Positions 5,041 to 6,351 of a stretch of 6,351 bases of DNA are shown here, piece after piece; the stretch's first letter is position 1, and each line of letters begins with the position of its first letter. The notes below the pieces were generated by a model. That model worked only from the letters and a program-made list of their open reading frames with translations. It made no database searches and was not told where the DNA came from. Source of the stretch: Candidatus Woesebacteria bacterium. Lineage in GTDB: Bacteria; Patescibacteriota; Microgenomatia; UBA1400; MFAQ01. Position numbers and translations under genes: made by a program. Location: the NCBI GenBank assembly GCA_020052895.1, contig JAGVOE010000052.1, forward strand, positions 1 to 6,351, read 5' to 3'.

Positions 5041-6351
5041 ATGACATACACAGCTAAAGACATCACGGTCCTTGAAGGCCTCGAGCCAGTCCGCAAACGC
5101 CCAGGCATGTACATCGGTAGTACCGACGAAAAAGGCCTTCACCATTTACTTATCGAAATCGTCGACAACTCCCTGGACGAAGCTATTGGCAACTTCGCCA
5201 AAAACATCTTTGTCTGTTTACATCAAGACGGCTCTGTTTCTGTCTCCGATGATGGTCGGGGGGTACCTACCGACATGCATCCTTCAGGAGTATCGGCTTT
5301 AGAAGTAGCCATGACCAAGCTCCATGCCGGTGGTAAATTTTCGGAAAATGCTTACAAAGCCTCCGGCGGTCTTCACGGAGTCGGCGCCTCAGCTGTCAAT
5401 GCTCTTTCTTCCAAAATGAACGTCGTCGTTAACCACGATCAAAAATTCTTTACTCAGTCCTACAAAGTCGGCACTCCCGACTTTCCAGTCAAGGAGATTC
5501 CTTTGGCCAAAGCCACCGAAATTATTCCCCCGTATCACCACCACTTTTTGTCTGCCCAGTCCGGCACTTTCACTCACTTTTGGCCGGATAACTCTATCTT
5601 CAAAATTACCACCGACTTCAACTACTTAAATATCAAAGCTAAGCTCCAGGAGAGGGCCTATCTGGTAGCCGGGGTCTATATTCATCTATTTGACGAACGT
5701 ACCGATAAGGAAGCCAACTTTTACTTTGAGTCCGGCATTAAATCTCTTCTTTCGCACATGAACCGTCATAAAAAAGCCCTTCACGAGCAAATTTATGTCT
5801 CTGGTGAAACCACTGAGGCCAACGTCCCCATTAGTGTCGAGATAGTCATGCAGTACACCGATACTTACAGTGACCATCTCGAGTCTTTTGCCAACACCAT
5901 CAATACTTACGACGGCGGTACTCACCTTACCGGCTTCAAAGCCGCCCTTTCCAAAGTTCTCAAGAACTATCTCAACGCCGGTACTGATTCGGATAAAGAT
6001 AAGAAGGGCAAAGGTAAAGATCTAGACATTACCCCTGATGATCTTAAAGAGGGTCTCAGTGGTGTCATCTGGATCAAGATGAGTTCTTCCGAGATTCAGT
6101 TTGAGTCCCAAACCAAAACCAAAGTCAACAACGCCGAAGTCCAGTCAGCGGTTTATCAAGTGGTCAAGAAGGGGCTTGAAGAGTACCTCGAAGAGCATCC
6201 TCAAACTGCTCAAATCATCATTGCTAAAGTCTTTCTGGCCGCCAAGGCTCGTATGGCCGCCAGAGCTGCTCGGGAAGCTGTCGTCCGCAAAGGCGCTCTA
6301 GAGGGCATGACTTTACCAGGCAAGTTGGCCGACTGTCAGGAAAAAGATCCC
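5041..6351 (+). CDS. gyrB: DNA gyrase subunit B, N-terminal part (runs off right edge)
   Basis: 437 visible codons of GyrB, the ATPase subunit that with GyrA introduces negative supercoils. The GHKL ATPase domain (about 1-210) shows catalytic Glu39 and Asn43 in EIVDNSLDEA, DDGRGVP (70-76) and GGLHGVGASAVNALS (109-123). The transducer domain shows DGGTHLTGF (291-299) and QTKTK (357-361), whose Lys359 corresponds to E. coli Lys337. The visible end, LPGKLADCQEKDP, leads into the TOPRIM domain, which is cut off. QTKTK, HAGGKF and KLADCQ favour GyrB over ParE. The ATG at 5041 keeps Tyr3 in register with E. coli Tyr5 of the N-terminal arm. The residue aligned with E. coli Arg136 is His132. The segment 311-331 (rich in Lys, Gly and Asp) is about six residues longer than in E. 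coli by my recalled alignment. The gene diverges from the delta-prime/pilus genes across 44 bases. Confidence 0.96.
   Translation, partial: MTYTAKDITVLEGLEPVRKRPGMYIGSTDEKGLHHLLIEIVDNSLDEAIGNFAKNIFVCLHQDGSVSVSDDGRGVPTDMHPSGVSALEVAMTKLHAGGKFSENAYKASGGLHGVGASAVNALSSKMNVVVNHDQKFFTQSYKVGTPDFPVKEIPLAKATEIIPPYHHHFLSAQSGTFTHFWPDNSIFKITTDFNYLNIKAKLQERAYLVAGVYIHLFDERTDKEANFYFESGIKSLLSHMNRHKKALHEQIYVSGETTEANVPISVEIVMQYTDTYSDHLESFANTINTYDGGTHLTGFKAALSKVLKNYLNAGTDSDKDKKGKGKDLDITPDDLKEGLSGVIWIKMSSSEIQFESQTKTKVNNAEVQSAVYQVVKKGLEEYLEEHPQTAQIIIAKVFLAAKARMAARAAREAVVRKGALEGMTLPGKLADCQEKDP

Noticed and set aside
4997..5047. Upstream ATGs (5047 and 5026) extending the delta-prime-like protein by 17 or 10 residues
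   Set aside because: They would overlap gyrB or its -10 box and lie upstream of the likely minus-strand transcription start. The extra residues resemble no family N-terminus.
5072..6301. Alternative-frame and antisense open frames inside gyrB
   Set aside because: The gyrB frame is continuous and strongly conserved throughout; these frames show no family features.
1..6351. CRISPR arrays, tRNA or rRNA genes, insertion sequences, attachment sites
   Set aside because: No regularly spaced direct repeats, cloverleaf-like segment, rRNA core motif, transposase or flanking duplications seen; nearly every base is in a conserved protein gene.

Overview
The window holds a type IV pilus (T4P) assembly operon on the minus strand and the start of a DNA gyrase B gene on the plus strand. 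Features that point to a Candidate Phyla Radiation (Patescibacteria) bacterium, perhaps Microgenomates, are the pilin's 'DPFEQLKKARD' segment after the membrane helix, a short and eroded clamp-loader delta-prime protein, the near absence of usable Shine-Dalgarno sequences, and -10 boxes set directly against start codons. TGA is used as a stop (delta-prime gene) and no TGA is read through, which argues against the code-25 lineages (Gracilibacteria, Absconditabacteria). The placement is inference, with no marker gene here to prove it.

Layout, in the order of minus-strand transcription: a delta-prime-like gene (4996 to 4367), pilB assembly ATPase (4339 to 2576), pilT retraction ATPase (2576 to 1503), pilC inner-membrane platform (1501 to 299), and a prepilin gene (258 to 1) that runs off the left edge. 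pilB and pilT overlap by one base (TAATG). pilT and pilC are one base apart (TAAGATG). These tight joints suggest translational coupling. On the plus strand, gyrB starts at 5041 and runs off the right edge with 437 codons visible. No gene-free stretch exceeds 44 bases.

Functionally, PilB would power pilin polymerisation, PilT depolymerisation, and PilC would anchor both motors to the growing fibre built from prepilins such as the one at the left edge. Both motors keep their main catalytic motifs, so a dynamic, retractable pilus (adhesion, twitching or DNA uptake) is expected. The delta-prime-like and gyrase proteins are replication functions sharing a divergent promoter region with the pilus operon.

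Most of the content is ordinary conserved machinery, and I see no undescribed multi-gene system. The points most worth a second look are: (1) the 44-bp delta-prime/gyrB intergenic region, where an inverted repeat appears to supply the -35 and -10 boxes of two mirror-image promoters that would give leaderless or nearly leaderless mRNAs; (2) a natural histidine in GyrB at the position of E. coli Arg136, a classic aminocoumarin-resistance site; (3) a long insertion in the PilB tetracysteine module; and (4) a strand composition bias that continues across the divergent junction.
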